The position numbers and the translations under genes were made by a program. 64,000 nt of DNA from Deuterostichococcus epilithicus (Eukaryota > Chlorophyta > Trebouxiophyceae > Prasiolales > Stichococcaceae): positions 2,108,001 to 2,172,000 of the forward strand of contig JAVTLE010000016.1 in the NCBI GenBank assembly GCA_033439295.1, written 5' to 3'. The notes under the pieces were generated by a model. That model did no database searches, was not told the origin of the DNA, and saw only the letters and a list, made by a program, of their open reading frames with translations. This document shows positions 12,213 through 24,300 of this stretch, in pieces; position 1 is the first letter of the stretch, and each line of letters begins with the position of its first letter.

Positions 12213-12787
12213 TAGTAAAGCGGGATACATCTGCTGCGAGCACAATGCTGGATGAGGTGGGTGCAGGTGTTTCCTAACACCACGGCGCAATTTGTTGCAG
12301 CGGCGGATGCCACAACGGTGAACTACGCAGTTCGTAAGTAATGGCGAGCCCAGAAAGCAGATATCTGGGTGCCTGGAAGACCGAGTCTTGCCCATTCTCA
12401 TCGCCAGGAGTGGCGCCTGGCAGAGCTGCGTGCGCAGGTGGAACGAGAGCAGATGCGGCTGGCGTCTCTGCGACGCATATAGCGGAGCTTGAGGCTGAGA
12501 TGCACTGGGAGCAGCAGATGACAGCTGAGCCTACTTGGCCGCCCAACAGCAGACGCCTTGGCAGGAGCAGTGGGCTATCTCCGCTGCGACGGCGCCGCCA
12601 GCGCTCACAGTCCGCCAATGTTCGCTGCCGCACCCGCAGCCGCAGCAGCAAGCGGCGCTTCGGCGCGCTGCTGCAGATCGCCATGGAGCAGCAACGAGAA
12701 GGTTGCACGGTTCCCCGGCATCGAAATCTCTGGCGAGAAGGGAGCCCGCCGTAACAGCAAAGCTGGTGAGATAGAGAATTAAAGCCC

Positions 12788-13441
12788 TCAACGGCGCTGG
12801 ACAAGCCGCAACCGGCGCCAATGCTGCTGGCAGCAGAAATGGCACAGCATCGCCAGGCAGCAACAAACACCGGTGTAGAACACAAAGACGAGCCATGGCT
12901 GGCGCTCGACGAGCCGCAACCGGCGCCAGCGCTGCCGGCGGCGGAGGCAGCACAGCAACGCCAGGCGGCACGCCGTCGTAAGGACTTCCTGCACGGCGAG
13001 CAGCAGACCGTCGCCGGCGAAGCGTGCCTGTGCATGGCGGTGCGGTCGACTGCGCAGCTGCTGATGCCGTTGCGCGTGGTGCGAATGCTGTACCCCGACC
13101 GCGCCGCAGCGCAGCCGCCTCAGCGCTCCCCTGTCGACTGCCCCTTCTTTGCCGGGCCTCCTGGCAGTGAGCTTGCAGTCCTTGGCGGCGGCTTTTGACA
13201 GAGCGGCACCGTGCCGGGCGGCCATGTGAAGGACGCCGCCTGGCAGCAGCTGGTCGCCTCGCTGGGCCTGCAGGCGGGCTCTGTGGTGGCCGTCACCCGC
13301 GTCGGCATGGCCAGCCCGGACCTGGGGTTCGAGGCTGCGGACTGCGCCGGCGGCCACGTGCTGGCGCCGGCGAGTGAGCTGCTGTTTCGGCGGCGCGGCA
13401 GCGGCACCCGCAACAAGAGCAGCAAGGCCTTGGTGATGTAA
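12788..13441 (+). pseudogene. Second B3-like gene or fragment, frame interrupted
   Basis: One frame carries AQLLMPLRVVRMLYPD, resembling the RQLLPAPVLHQLFP start of the B3 domain at 4.6 kb. A second frame from about 13195 carries AAWQQLVASLGLQAGSVVAV, resembling the C-terminal W..F...L..GD part, and ends in a stop at 13439-13441. The two parts are out of frame near 13170-13200 and I could not place a clean intron, so the gene looks broken or misassembled. Upstream, 12791-12870 and 12903-12980 are diverged copies of one segment (LDKPQPAP and LDEPQPAP). It may be a decayed relative of the first B3-like gene. The exon structure 5' of 12788 is unknown, though coiled-coil-like codons occur at 12400-12520. 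Confidence 0.4.
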
Positions 13442-14392
13442 CGCCGACGGGTGAAGTTAGACCCCATTCATACTCTGTATCTGATCGGAGACATGTTCCT
13501 GCCGTTCCTGCTAGCTGTGAGCCAAACCGACCCTTGCAGTTGTGCAACACCTGTGCAGGATGGGGCTCAAGCGTGGGGAATTAAGGTCGTGATTGCATCC
13601 CGTCCAGGATCACCGCGAAGCTCCTCTGTAGTCCAATGTCACGGTCAAACTCATTCCGGTTCAACAGGCCCAGGTGGAGGTGCCGCTGAGTCAGCCGGGC
13701 GTGCCAGGTGACATGGTGCCAACCACAGCTGTGCTGCCGTCGCCACCATGCTGCTGCCCGAGGCGGACGGCGTCTCAGGCAGCGCAGCTGATGAGCAGGC
13801 TGTTGGCGCACAGGCGGCGGGCGGCGGCGTTGGTACTGGTGCTGCGGGCAGTTGAGCAGCTTTGGCAGCATTCGACAGCCTATGTTTCTGTAAGTGACTT
13901 TACCAGTCTGACCAGGGTGGCAACTCCCACCGTTGATGTTTATGGCGGATTTGACGCTGGGTGATTTGCATCAGTATCGCTGCTTACCCCAGCAACTAAC
14001 AGGTCGTCAGCTCTGCATGGTGTGCGTCCCGTGACAGATTGCTGTTTGCGAGCCACGCTTGGGTGCCTGAACGAATGTATTCATGAACAGCAATATCGAG
14101 ATGGACTGTCGTTAATGAAATGGCGCCAGGCATGGTCATGCATGGCAGGGTTCAATTGTGCATGATCAACATGATGTTTTCACCGCAGTAGGCAGATAAG
14201 AAACGACAGCCATGCCACAAAGCCACAAACGGCTTCAGACCGATCAAGCATTGCGACATTTGTGAGAGTTTACAAATCTCGCAACCGATTTGTTGGCATT
14301 TATTCAGTCTCGCCACCGAACGTCACCCTTGTTGCCTGTGCAGTGTGAGCTGTCAAGGTGTCCCTGCCACCGCAGCTGCACGAGGCCCTCGC
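13442..14392. other. Intergenic stretch, nothing firm
   Basis: The interval lies between the 3' ends of the second B3-like gene (+) and RING gene A (-). A short + frame near 13740-13860 reads MLLPEADGVSGSADEQAVG and could be a 3' exon, but nothing supports it beyond composition. Confidence 0.4.
14270..14274 (-). terminator. Possible polyadenylation signal TGTAA of RING gene A
   Basis: On the minus strand TGTAA lies about 120 nt past the RING gene A stop. The distance is plausible for an algal 3' UTR; the match is only five bases. Confidence 0.4.
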
Positions 14393-17300
14393 TCACGTCC
14401 TGAACACCTGCGCCACGAAGCTGTCGATCTGCGCGGAGCCGGGAAGCACAGTCACGGTCAGGCCTGCTGCATACACGTGGTATCCCAGTCAATTATACGC
14501 TGTGTGCAGCACCTGTCAAGACTTCAGGGACTTGGCCATGATGATAAGAATGTATGGTGGTTCGTCAAGCAGTCGTCAGACACACCTTGGTGCGGCAAAT
14601 GGGGCAGCAGCGGCCCGAGTCCATGCTAGACGCCACCAGGACGAGCGTGCAATCCCTGCGGTCGGCACAGCTTCACATCAGGCAAGTATGGACCTTTCAT
14701 AGTATTTCTACAGCCTGACAGCAGGATGACACGCCGTCAACAAGCACACCACACGTTCAAGGCTCGAACAAGCGGCCGGGAGGTCAAAACCAGTGCGCAC
14801 CTGCACAGGCACTGGTGGCCGCACGGCGCCAGGATGACGCCAGACGGCGCATCGAGGCACATGACGCACTGGCTGTCAGTCGCCGCAGCGGCGGCGGCAG
14901 CTGCGAGGTGGACTGCGGCATCCGCAGCCATGACAGCAGCAGGCCCCGCACTCCTGAGGTCTGGTTGCAGTTCTCTCTCGGGTGCTGGCACGCCAGTAGG
15001 TGCTGCTGCTGCAGACTGCAGATCTTCCTGAACAATCATGAGGTCCTCGTTGAAGGTTGCAGCTTACACATCATGCTCTATTCATGACTCAACGTTGGCA
15101 TAATGTATGGAAATGTCAACGCGTGGCGCCGGCTTGACGACCCTGCGCAGCACAGCTGCAGCATGTAATGAAACGTGTACCTGGATGCGGACACCTGGAT
15201 GCCGGCAGTTGAAGGTGGTGCCGCCATTGCCGCCGTCAGCTGTGGCGGCGTCTGCGGCGAGCGCATCCACCGGGGCGGAGGCTTCGGGACTGTAGGGCAG
15301 CAGCGCTGCATGAGACACAGCCCGCCGATCCTGCTGCTGCAGTGCCAGCTCCGCAGGGACAGACAGAACAGCATTCGCCGCCATGGGCTTGGGAGGCGAC
15401 GCAGGCACTGCACCCGCCGCCGCCTCGAGCACAGCTGCCGCCTGGCTCTGGTGCCGCTGTCGCCGCGCGCGACGGCTGCGCCTGGCCCCCGAGCCTGCTG
15501 CCAAGGGGTCGGCAGCTCTGCCGTCCAGGGATTCTTCCCTGATGCCCTGTGCTGCCGCCTTGCTGCCACTCTTCTGCTTGACCGCCCGCTGCTTGAAAAG
15601 CTGCTTGCTGTTCGGTTTCCCAGTGCTTGGCACTCTTGCTGCAGACACCGGGCTGTTATGATGACCTGCGGCCGCGCCTGCCTTGCGGGAGGCTCGCAGT
15701 ACGCGCACGGCTGCGACTGTGCGGCTGCAGAGCACGCGCCAGGCGCCACGGGCTAGCAGCGAGGTGCGTGCAGCCGCCGCGGCAGTCGCCGGCCACACCG
15801 CCGCCGCGGCCTGTATCAAGTGGCTGTGCAGCTCCAGCGCCCAGACCAGCACCCAGATGGCCCCTTCACTCAGTGGCGCCTGCACCGCCCGGACGCCATC
15901 TCTGATTGCCTGCAGCAATAAGGCAGGCGGGGTGTTGGTTATTGACGGCATCTGCGCATGTGAAGTGTGTGCAGGGCGCAAAGGTGACGCGACGGTCGCC
16001 CAGGTCTCTGCTGATTGCTCGCCTCAATAGTGGTTAGAATAACCCGGACCCTTTGCTAAACCGAGAAAGCGGCAGGAGGTGCGACTCACCTGGCGCTTGA
16101 AGATGGCCGCTGACACTGCCATTAGGGCAATCAGGACTGCCAGAGTCCCGCTGGCTGACAGTCCCTCATCTTGCCAGTCATCATCGAGGAAGCCCTCCTC
16201 GTCATCTGCTGCAAGGCAGAAGCCGGCCATGTCTTCCCCGACTTCGGCTCTGTCTCCGCCATCGCTGCATTGCTCCTCATCAGCCTCATCATCAAACTCA
16301 GACTCCAGCTCATCCCCTTCCGCCAGATCCTCGTCTTCTCCAGCCTCGTCAGTATCAGCAGCAGCGCCGTCATACGTGTCAGCCTCCTTGCCGTCCGCAT
16401 CGCCGTCAGCATCGACAGCATCTGACTCGTCATCAGAGCCGTCATCTGTTGGCTGGAAAGTCCACCTTACAGGAAACTCCTGCGAGTCGCCTTCCTGTGC
16501 ATCCTCTCCCGCGGCAAGCGCTCGGTCCCAGGCCATCTGCAAGTACCCTTCTGGCGGAAAGACGGCCGCGTCGTACGCCTGCTGCTGCCAAGGCGCTGGC
16601 TTTACTAAGCCAACAGCTCGATGCGGTGCACCAGCGCCGACCGATTGCTTGGGCAGCGGCGGCGCTGGGAGGATGGGAGGACCAGATGCTGCGGCGCGGC
16701 GGCCAGCAGCCGCATGCGGCTGAGCGGCGGGTCTGCCATTCGCCGGCATCTGCTGGAACGTGGCATACCTGCCCTGCCTGCCGCGGCTGTCGCTGACTAC
16801 TGCACACTTGTGCGTGGCTTCATTGCACCAGACTTGGCCGGGACACAGCGTTGTGGCGACGAGTGTGCCATGGAACAGCGACTGTCGCATGATGCACCCG
16901 CCTGGCAGCTGCTGGTCCCGCGCTTCGGCGTCCGGGGCGCCAGAGTAGCGGTCATACTGCTGCCGCTTGAGCGGCGCTGTCGGCTCGCTGGGAGTGTGGC
17001 GGCCGAGCGCAGCTGCTGGACGGGGACTGTGACTGCCTGTGCCTCTGTCTCCGATGCCACTGCTGGCACTCGGCCCGGCAAAGCCCTTGACAGCGTCGCT
17101 GGCGCCGCCTCTGCTGTTGTGCGCTCCACGGCCGCAAGTGCAGCACCTGGGAGCAGAGTGCAGCTGCGGAGATGATGTGGGTATGCATTGGGTAGTCGGC
17201 TGCTTCTCGACAGCAGAGGCCTGCTTGCGCCCCGGATGCTGCCTGCCACTGCTGCTGCAGCTTGTCGCCTTGTCCACTTTGCTGTCCGAGCTCGCGCCAC

Positions 17301-17466
17301 TGCAGACGAGCACCGCCAGCAGCAGCGTCAGAAGGTAGCCAGAAGCTTGGTAGCCGCTGGACACCCTCATCTCGCTTGGCTGCACCGAGGACGGAGTTCC
17401 TGCGTCGGGAGGAGGCCAAGCATTCACCAAGACGAGCGACTTGCAGCCCGCGGGAACGAACCACAC
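14393..17466 (-). CDS. Membrane-anchored RING-finger protein (copy A)
   Basis: A putative E3 ubiquitin ligase. Exon 1 (17466-16090) encodes an N-terminal hydrophobic anchor (SGYLLTLLLAVLVCSG), a Cys/Ser-rich region, a long Asp/Glu tract and a second hydrophobic segment (GTLAVLIALMAVSAAI), ending at a GTGAGT donor. Exon 2 starts at 15951 and carries another hydrophobic region (AIWVLVWALEL) and basic runs. The last three exons (15027-14801, 14655-14586, 14428-14393) splice in phase to a C3HC4 RING at the very C terminus: CVMC, then CGHQCLCRDC, then CCPICRTK, ending IDSFVAQVFRT. A C-terminal RING of this kind resembles the MUL1/SP1/XIAP class. The donor of exon 2 is not certain. Substrate and membrane are unknown. 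It is the intact member of a tandem pair. Confidence 0.72.
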
Positions 17467-17941
17467 GATAACTCAACAACTGATGGATCATTGCAGGCGT
17501 GAACAGCTCGTGCGTCGCCTCACCGTACCAGTAAAAGCTTTCTACGCATCAGCTATTGTTATCAGCCTTGCGCGGGGTCCAGCTTGCAGTCCGTTGCAAG
17601 GAGCCGAACGTGGCGGTCGTGCGTGCACTTTCATATTGACTATCGAACACGGCCTGCAACTCTTGAGCCAGTACGCTTCGCTGGTGAGCGGACTTCACGC
17701 CGCCTGGTAACGATGGGCCCACATTTCGAGGCGCTCTGGGATGGACGACATGGACGTCTGGGTCTGGCCAGGGCCATGGCGGAAAAATGTGCGGTCGGGA
17801 GAGTTCACCAAACTCTCACTTCTATCGCAATGGCTGTTCTGTCAACAGGTTCATTAGATAGTCTCCGCCGCACATCACCCTCGTCGCATGTGCTGACTTT
17901 TCAGGGTATGCTTGCTGCAGCTGCATGAGGCCCCTCCCGTA

Positions 17942-20872
17942 TTACATCCTGAACACCTGCGCCACGAAGCTGTCGATCTGCAAAGAGCCAGGCAGCACAG
18001 TCAGGTTCAGATCTGATGCTGCATATGTGTAATATCACAATCAATTTCATTTCTGTGCGGGGCACCTGTCAAGAATCGAAGATGACTTAGCTGTGGTTAA
18101 AAGGGAGTGCAGTGAGTTGTTAAGCAAACGTCTGGCACACTTTGATGCGGCCCGAGTCCTTGCTGGATGCCATCAGGACGAGCGTGCAATCCCTGCAGTC
18201 GGCCCGCAGTCGCATCAGGCAAGCGTGGACCTTTCAGTACAGCTTTTTGACCACACCCTGACAAGCCTGATGAAACCCATGTGCTGAGACGCCATGCTAT
18301 AAGCACAGCGTATGAGGTCCGAGCAATGCCACCTGGAGGTCAAGACCAGTGCGCACCTGCACAGGCACTGGTGGCCGCATAGCGCCAGGATGACGCCAGA
18401 CGGCGCATCGAGGCACATGACGCACTGGCTGTCAGTCGCCGCAGCGGTGGCGGCAGCTGCGAGGTGGACTGCGGCATCCGCAGTCATGACAGCAGCAGGC
18501 CCCGCGCTCTTGATGTCTGGTTGCACTTCTCTCTCGGGTGCTGGCACGCCAGTAGGTGCTGCTGCTGCAGACTGCAGATCTTCCTGAACAATCATGAGGT
18601 CCTCTCTGAAGGTTGCCACACACCACAAGACAATTCGATTTGGACAGAAGTTGGCGCCTAGCACTGGCCTGACGACCCTGCGCAGCAGAGCTACAGGCTG
18701 TGATGAGAAGGGCACCTGGTTGTGGACATCGTGCTGGCGGCTGTTGAGGGTGGTGCCGCCATTGCCGCTGTCCGCGACGGCGGCGTCTGCGGCGAGAGCA
18801 TCCGCCGGGGCGGAGGCTTCGGGACTGTAGGGTAGCAGCGCTGCAAGAGGCACAGCCCGCCGATCCTGCTGCTGCAGTGCCAGCTCCGCAGGTTCAGATT
18901 GAACAGCATTCGCCGCCATGGGCTTGGGAGGCGACGCAGGCACTGCACCCGCCGCCGCCTCGAGCACAGCTGCCGCCTGGCTCTGTTGCCGCTGTCGCCG
19001 CGCGCGCCGGCTGCGCTTGGCCTTCGAGGCTGCTGCCGAGGGGGTCTTAGCTTTGGTGTATGGATATTCCTCCACGTTGATGCCCTCTGCCGCATTGCGG
19101 CCAGGCTTGTGCTTGGGCGCCCGCTGCTTGACGTTGGGCTGCTGCTTGCAGTTCGCACTCCCAGCACTGGGCACCTCGGCTGCAGGTACTGGGCCGCCAT
19201 GATAGCCTGCGGCCGCGCTTGCCTTGCAGAAGGCTCGCACGAACCACACGCCTGCGGCTGTGCGGCTGCAGAGCACGCGCCAGGCGCCACGGAATAGCAG
19301 CAATGTCTGCGCAGCCGCCACGGCAGCCACACACCACCCTGCTGCCGTCGCGGAATGCACCAGGTGGCTGTGCAGCTCCATCGCCCAGACAAGTACCCAG
19401 ATGGCCGCTTCCCTCAGTGGCGCCTGCACCGCGCGGACACCGTCTCCGATCGCCTGCAGCAGCAAGGCAGGCGGGGTGTTGATTGACAGCATCAGCCACC
19501 CTTGATGTCGTGCAGAATGCGGAGAGATCTGGTGGATGCGATGTATGCGATTGAAGCTGGGAGGCACATTGGTGAGCTCAGTCCGCGCAATATGGTGTCA
19601 GAACGACCGGGATCCATCTGCTAAGTTGAGGAAGAATTGGTGGTGCAACTCACCATGTGCATCCAGCCGACCGCTGCTCTCATAGTCATGCCAACCAGGA
19701 TCAGCACTGCTATAGTCCAGCGGTCGCTGCTTTGCTCCTCAGCAGACTCATCGTCAAGCTGAGACTTAAGGTCATTCCCTTCCGCCAGTTTCCCCTCTTC
19801 ACCAGCCTCGTCAGTATTTGCAACAGCGACGTCATATTTGTCAGCCTCTAGCACGAAATTCCCGCCGAACACCACACGAACTTGCTCTGAGGCGCCTTGC
19901 TCTGCACCCTCTGCCGCGGCGAGCGTCTCATACCAAGCATCCTGCAAAAATTTGTCGTCTGGCAGGAAGACGGCCGCGTCATACGTCTGCTGCTGCTGAG
20001 GCGCTGGCATCATTGAGCCGTCAGCACGATGCAGTACGCCAGTGCAGGCGGTTGCTTGGGTGACGGCGGTGCTGGTAGGAATTGGAAGAGGCAGATGCTG
20101 CGGCGCAGCGGCCAGCGGCTGCATGCTGCCGAACGGCGGGTCTGCCGCCCGCCGGCATCTGCTGGAACATGATGTTTTTGCCCTGCTTGCCGCCGCCGCT
20201 GCTGGCGCTTATACACTTGAACGTGGCGGAGTCGCACAAGCTTGGGCCGGGGCACACCATCGTGGAGACCGTTTCGCCATAGAACAGCGACTGTGGCATG
20301 CTGCATCCGCCCGGCAGCTGCTGGTCCCGCGCCTCTTCGTCTGGGGCGCCAGAGTAGCAGTCATACTGCTGCGGCTCGTGCAGCGCTGTCAGCTCACAGG
20401 GATCGTGCCGACCGAGCGCAGCTGCTGGATGGGGACTGTGGCTGCCTGCTCCTCTGCCGCTGATGCCACTGCTGGCAATCATACCGGTGAAGCCCTTGAC
20501 TGCGCCGCTGGCGCCACCTCTGCTGTTGTGCGCTCCGCAGCCGCGAGTGCAGCACTTATTGGGGGCAAAAAGCAGCTGCGGAGACGAGATTCCACCGCTG
20601 CTGCTGCTTGCCGCCTTTCTCACTTTGCCGTCCAAGTATAATGCGCCACCACAAACGAGCGCTGCCAGCAGCAGCGCCAGAAGATAAGCACGGTGGCGGC
20701 TGAACACTACCCTCGTCTCGCTTGGCTGCGCCAAGAACGGGTTTATTTCTGTGTCAGGGTTGGAAGTAGGCCAGGTACTCAGCAACACGATATGCAGCGA
20801 GCGGGAACAAGCCACACAGTGAGCCTTACATGCGTGAACAGCTCGTGCATTATCCTGCCTCACCGGTGGCAA
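17942..20872 (-). pseudogene. RING-finger paralog (copy B), degenerate
   Basis: A tandem copy of gene A in the same orientation with the same exon order. The N-terminal anchor is kept (RAYLLALLLAALVCGG). The RING exons at 18583-18357, 18192-18141 and 17977-17942 splice in the same phases and keep CVMC and CGHQCLCRDC, but the third reads DSGRIK where copy A has DSGRCCPICRTK: 18 nt coding CCPICR are gone in frame, removing the last zinc-ligand pair. The acidic tract is also much shorter. The acceptor before exon 2 appears lost: copy A has CGCAG before ATGCCGTCA, while copy B has GGCTG before ATGCTGTCA, near 19491. An independent start at 19567 could still give an open frame through the first RING half. 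It may be a pseudogene or a truncated, perhaps dominant-interfering, protein. Confidence 0.65.
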
Positions 20873-21366
20873 GTAAATGCTTTCTACGCATCAGGCATTG
20901 TCATCAGCTTGGTATGCGAAGTCAGTTTGCAGCCCGTTGCAAGAAGCCGAGCGTAGCGGTCGTGAGTGCACTTTCGGTTTGACTGCCGAACGCAGGATGC
21001 AACTCCTGAGCCAATACGCTGCGCTGCTCGCACCTGCGTGGACTTGGGGCCGCGTGCCACGAGTGAGCACGCAGTTTGATGCGGTCCGGTGAGACATTGC
21101 TGGCCCAGACTGCGGAATTTTCGGCGGTCGAGAGACTTCACATGAGACAAGTTTACGAACTGGTTTGGCCTGGAGAGCCGACCCCCTGCCAAGCTCAGAC
21201 TTCACCGTACCGACGAGCTTTGAAAGGCCCGGTTCGGATTGAGGAAGAGCAAGCTTAGTGCCCACGGGCATAGCCGCATACGCCCTAGTCCCATCCGGCA
21301 GCCGCAGCTGACGTGCAGTAGCACCGCCTCTCATGCCTCCGATTTGCCTCTTGTCATGCCTCCTTG

Positions 21367-24300
21367 TTATGCCGCCATGGCCTCCGCCGTGGCCCCGCTG
21401 CCCAGCAGGCCGCGGTCTACTTTTCGCTTCCCGGCCTCGCTGTCGAAGGTTCCCTCCGGGCCACTGGGCCCATGCCCCGTGGCCAGCTGCTGCGCAAAGG
21501 CCTGCTCCGACAGCAGCGCCACTGTCGCCGCCTGCGAATGTCACATGCTGGTCAGTCAGCCAGTCGCATGGACATCAAATAAATTGAGCATCATGCTGTG
21601 AGCTGACTGGTGCAGAGGCTGCCAGCAAACTGCGCTATAGTGCCACTGCTGCAACGCAAGTGTACCTCTGAGTCTGCTTCTTGGGAAATAGCATGCGAGC
21701 ATCATGCACCCCTTGACATGCGGTGCATTCAGAGCCGTCCGAGTCGCTGTCCGGCCCTCAGTGAGCCCATACGGCGGGTTCAGTACCGCGCCCAAGAAAC
21801 ACGAGATCCCACCTTCATCTCCTCGATGCCCAGTCCTGCGGTGGCGGAGGCACGCAGCGCGTGCGGCATTGCCGCCGCCATCTGCGACGCCGTCATCGCG
21901 CCGATGCCGCCGCTGACGCCGCCGCCGCCGGCGGAAGCGTTGCCGCTGCTGTCCCAGACCTTCCGCCGCCCCTTGTGATCCACAGCCTGGTGCGCGTCGG
22001 ACTCGTCCGCTGGCACCGCCACCTGCACGTCTACACCGCTGCTGCCGTTGCCGGCGAGCGCAGCGTCTGCTGACACGCTGGTGGCCGCCGCTGGGATATA
22101 ATCCGCTGGCATGTGGCTGTCGCCTTCTGCTGCAGCACTTGCGACGGCCAGCATGTTGTCCGCCTCGTCAAACTCCTCTTCCAGCAGGTCTGCCTTGCTG
22201 AGGATGTCCAGCCACAGTTTGCCCGGAAAGCGCGCCCGCAGGTGCTGCCTGCACAGAAGACAGGCGCCACCTTCTTAGCAGCAATACCGTCGATGGAACT
22301 ATGGTGTTATCAGCGACAAGGAAGTGTCCGTGCTTGCTGATGATATCCAACCACAGGTGCTGCCTGCACAGAAGACGCACCCCGTTTTCAGCAGAAAATT
22401 CGACTTCACGACTCTTTGACTTGCTGACAACCAGACCCCCAGCTTGACATGAGCGTCACAACCAATGTATGCGCTACCGCATCGGAGCAGATGCAGCGAC
22501 TCCAATCTGAGTTTGATTGGGGCAAGCAAATCCCTCGGGCCACAGCGACTCCTGGAGACGGGGGGCGTCACCACGAGGGGTGCTGCAGCGCAGGCGCTCC
22601 AGAAACCAAGGGCCCACCTGATGGCCCACTGGTCGGGCACTGAGGTGCCGCACTCGCCGGTGAGGTCCGCGACAAAGACCGCCGCCGTCGGCAAGTGCGC
22701 CAGCGCTGCGAGCGTGAGCCGCTCCATCGCGTTCCGCTCGTCCTCCGGCCGCCGCAGCAGCCCTGGCGTGTCTGTCACCTGGAGTGGATGCATTGTGAGG
22801 TCACTTGGAGACACCCCGTTACGCAACGCCTGCCGCAAAATCGCCACAGCGGCGGAGCCGGTGGCGGTGGCGCTGGCGGCGGCACCTGGCCGCGAAGCAG
22901 GAACTCATGGGAGATGGAGGGGCGGCAAAGGGAGCACACCTCTGGGTGTGTTGGAGTCTCAGGAGAGAATGGAAATCGCGTTCAAGATTATGCAAACTGA
23001 TGCATCCCCCCACCTGGTGGCGGCGCCCGGAGACGAAGAAGTGGCCCATGGAGATGGAGCGGGTGGTGAAGGGGTAGTCGCACACCTCCGGGGCGCCGCT
23101 CGACAGCAGCGCCACCAGGCTGCTCTTGCCCACGTTGGGCGCGCCCACCAGCGCCACCTGCGCAGGATGTTTTACTGTGAGTGAAGACTGTGACTGGAAC
23201 CCAATCCGAGGAAATGGTGAAGAGCGTGGTGTGCAAGTTGTGGCATGGAGTGCAGCACACGGCAGCGCCACCAGGCTGCTGCTGCGCACGTTGAGCGCGC
23301 CCGCTTGCGCCCTCTGAACAGGCGGAGGGACCCAGATTTTCGTGCTGTGGCCTGCGGCAAAGACTGCGACAACCATTGCGGCAGACGCTGACGTGTGCGG
23401 CCTTTGCGTCGGGAATGTACCCCGGTTTCGTCTCCGCGTGGCTGGTTGCAAGACACTTCGACAGAGGCTGCTCTCGCACACCCACGATCGACTGAGCGAG
23501 GACGACGACCATGCACCAAGCAGCAGAGGGCGTTGGCCTTGCGCTGCAGTGGCGCACGGACAGTCCTGCTCGAGCATGTCGGTGGTGGGGACGATGCACG
23601 AACCTGTGCAGGAAGGGGCCGACGAGGGGGAGGCGGCGCAGCAATCTCACACCGCATCGCTGGTGCGGCACGAGTTCTTGAGGGGACTTGTGCGCAAAAG
23701 CACAAACAGGAGCAGAAGTCCGTATTCAAAATCCCCACCGTGGGCAAGAAGGGGTCGACGAGGGGCAAGCGGCGCAGCGCCCGCGCCACGCCCACCAGCT
23801 CGTCGATTGCCGCGCCCGACTTTGTGAAGAGGCCCTCCAGCGCGGCAAAGCCCTCCTCCGCCGTTGCAAGCGCCTCCTTCTTGCTTCCCGCCTTCGCGGC
23901 GCGGGCCGCGTAGCTTTTGCCCACCTGCATACAGGAACGTCTGTGAGATGACACTGAAGTGTTGGAAATCGAGTGTTCCAGGAGGAGCCTCGAGAGGTCT
24001 TCGTCGCCGTCAACACATCCTGCTCTGAGGCTGCTCTCGCACCAGGGTCACCGTGGCAGTCGCCCACCTGGAGGGACTGTATTTGGTTTTGCTGAAGCCA
24101 GCAACAGGCGGAGCATGGAGCAGAATGCCGTGTCAGTGCCCTGTGTCAGCTCTTTTCCATTGAGGCATGTGTGAAGAGCGCCCGCCTCTGTATAAGCGGA
24201 GGCTTGGCGAGCGCCGGCTGGCAGGCTCGAGAGGACGCAAAGTGCAGCATGCGCTGGCCATTTCCACCCTCCAGCACAGGCTTTGCCAGTGCGGCTGATG

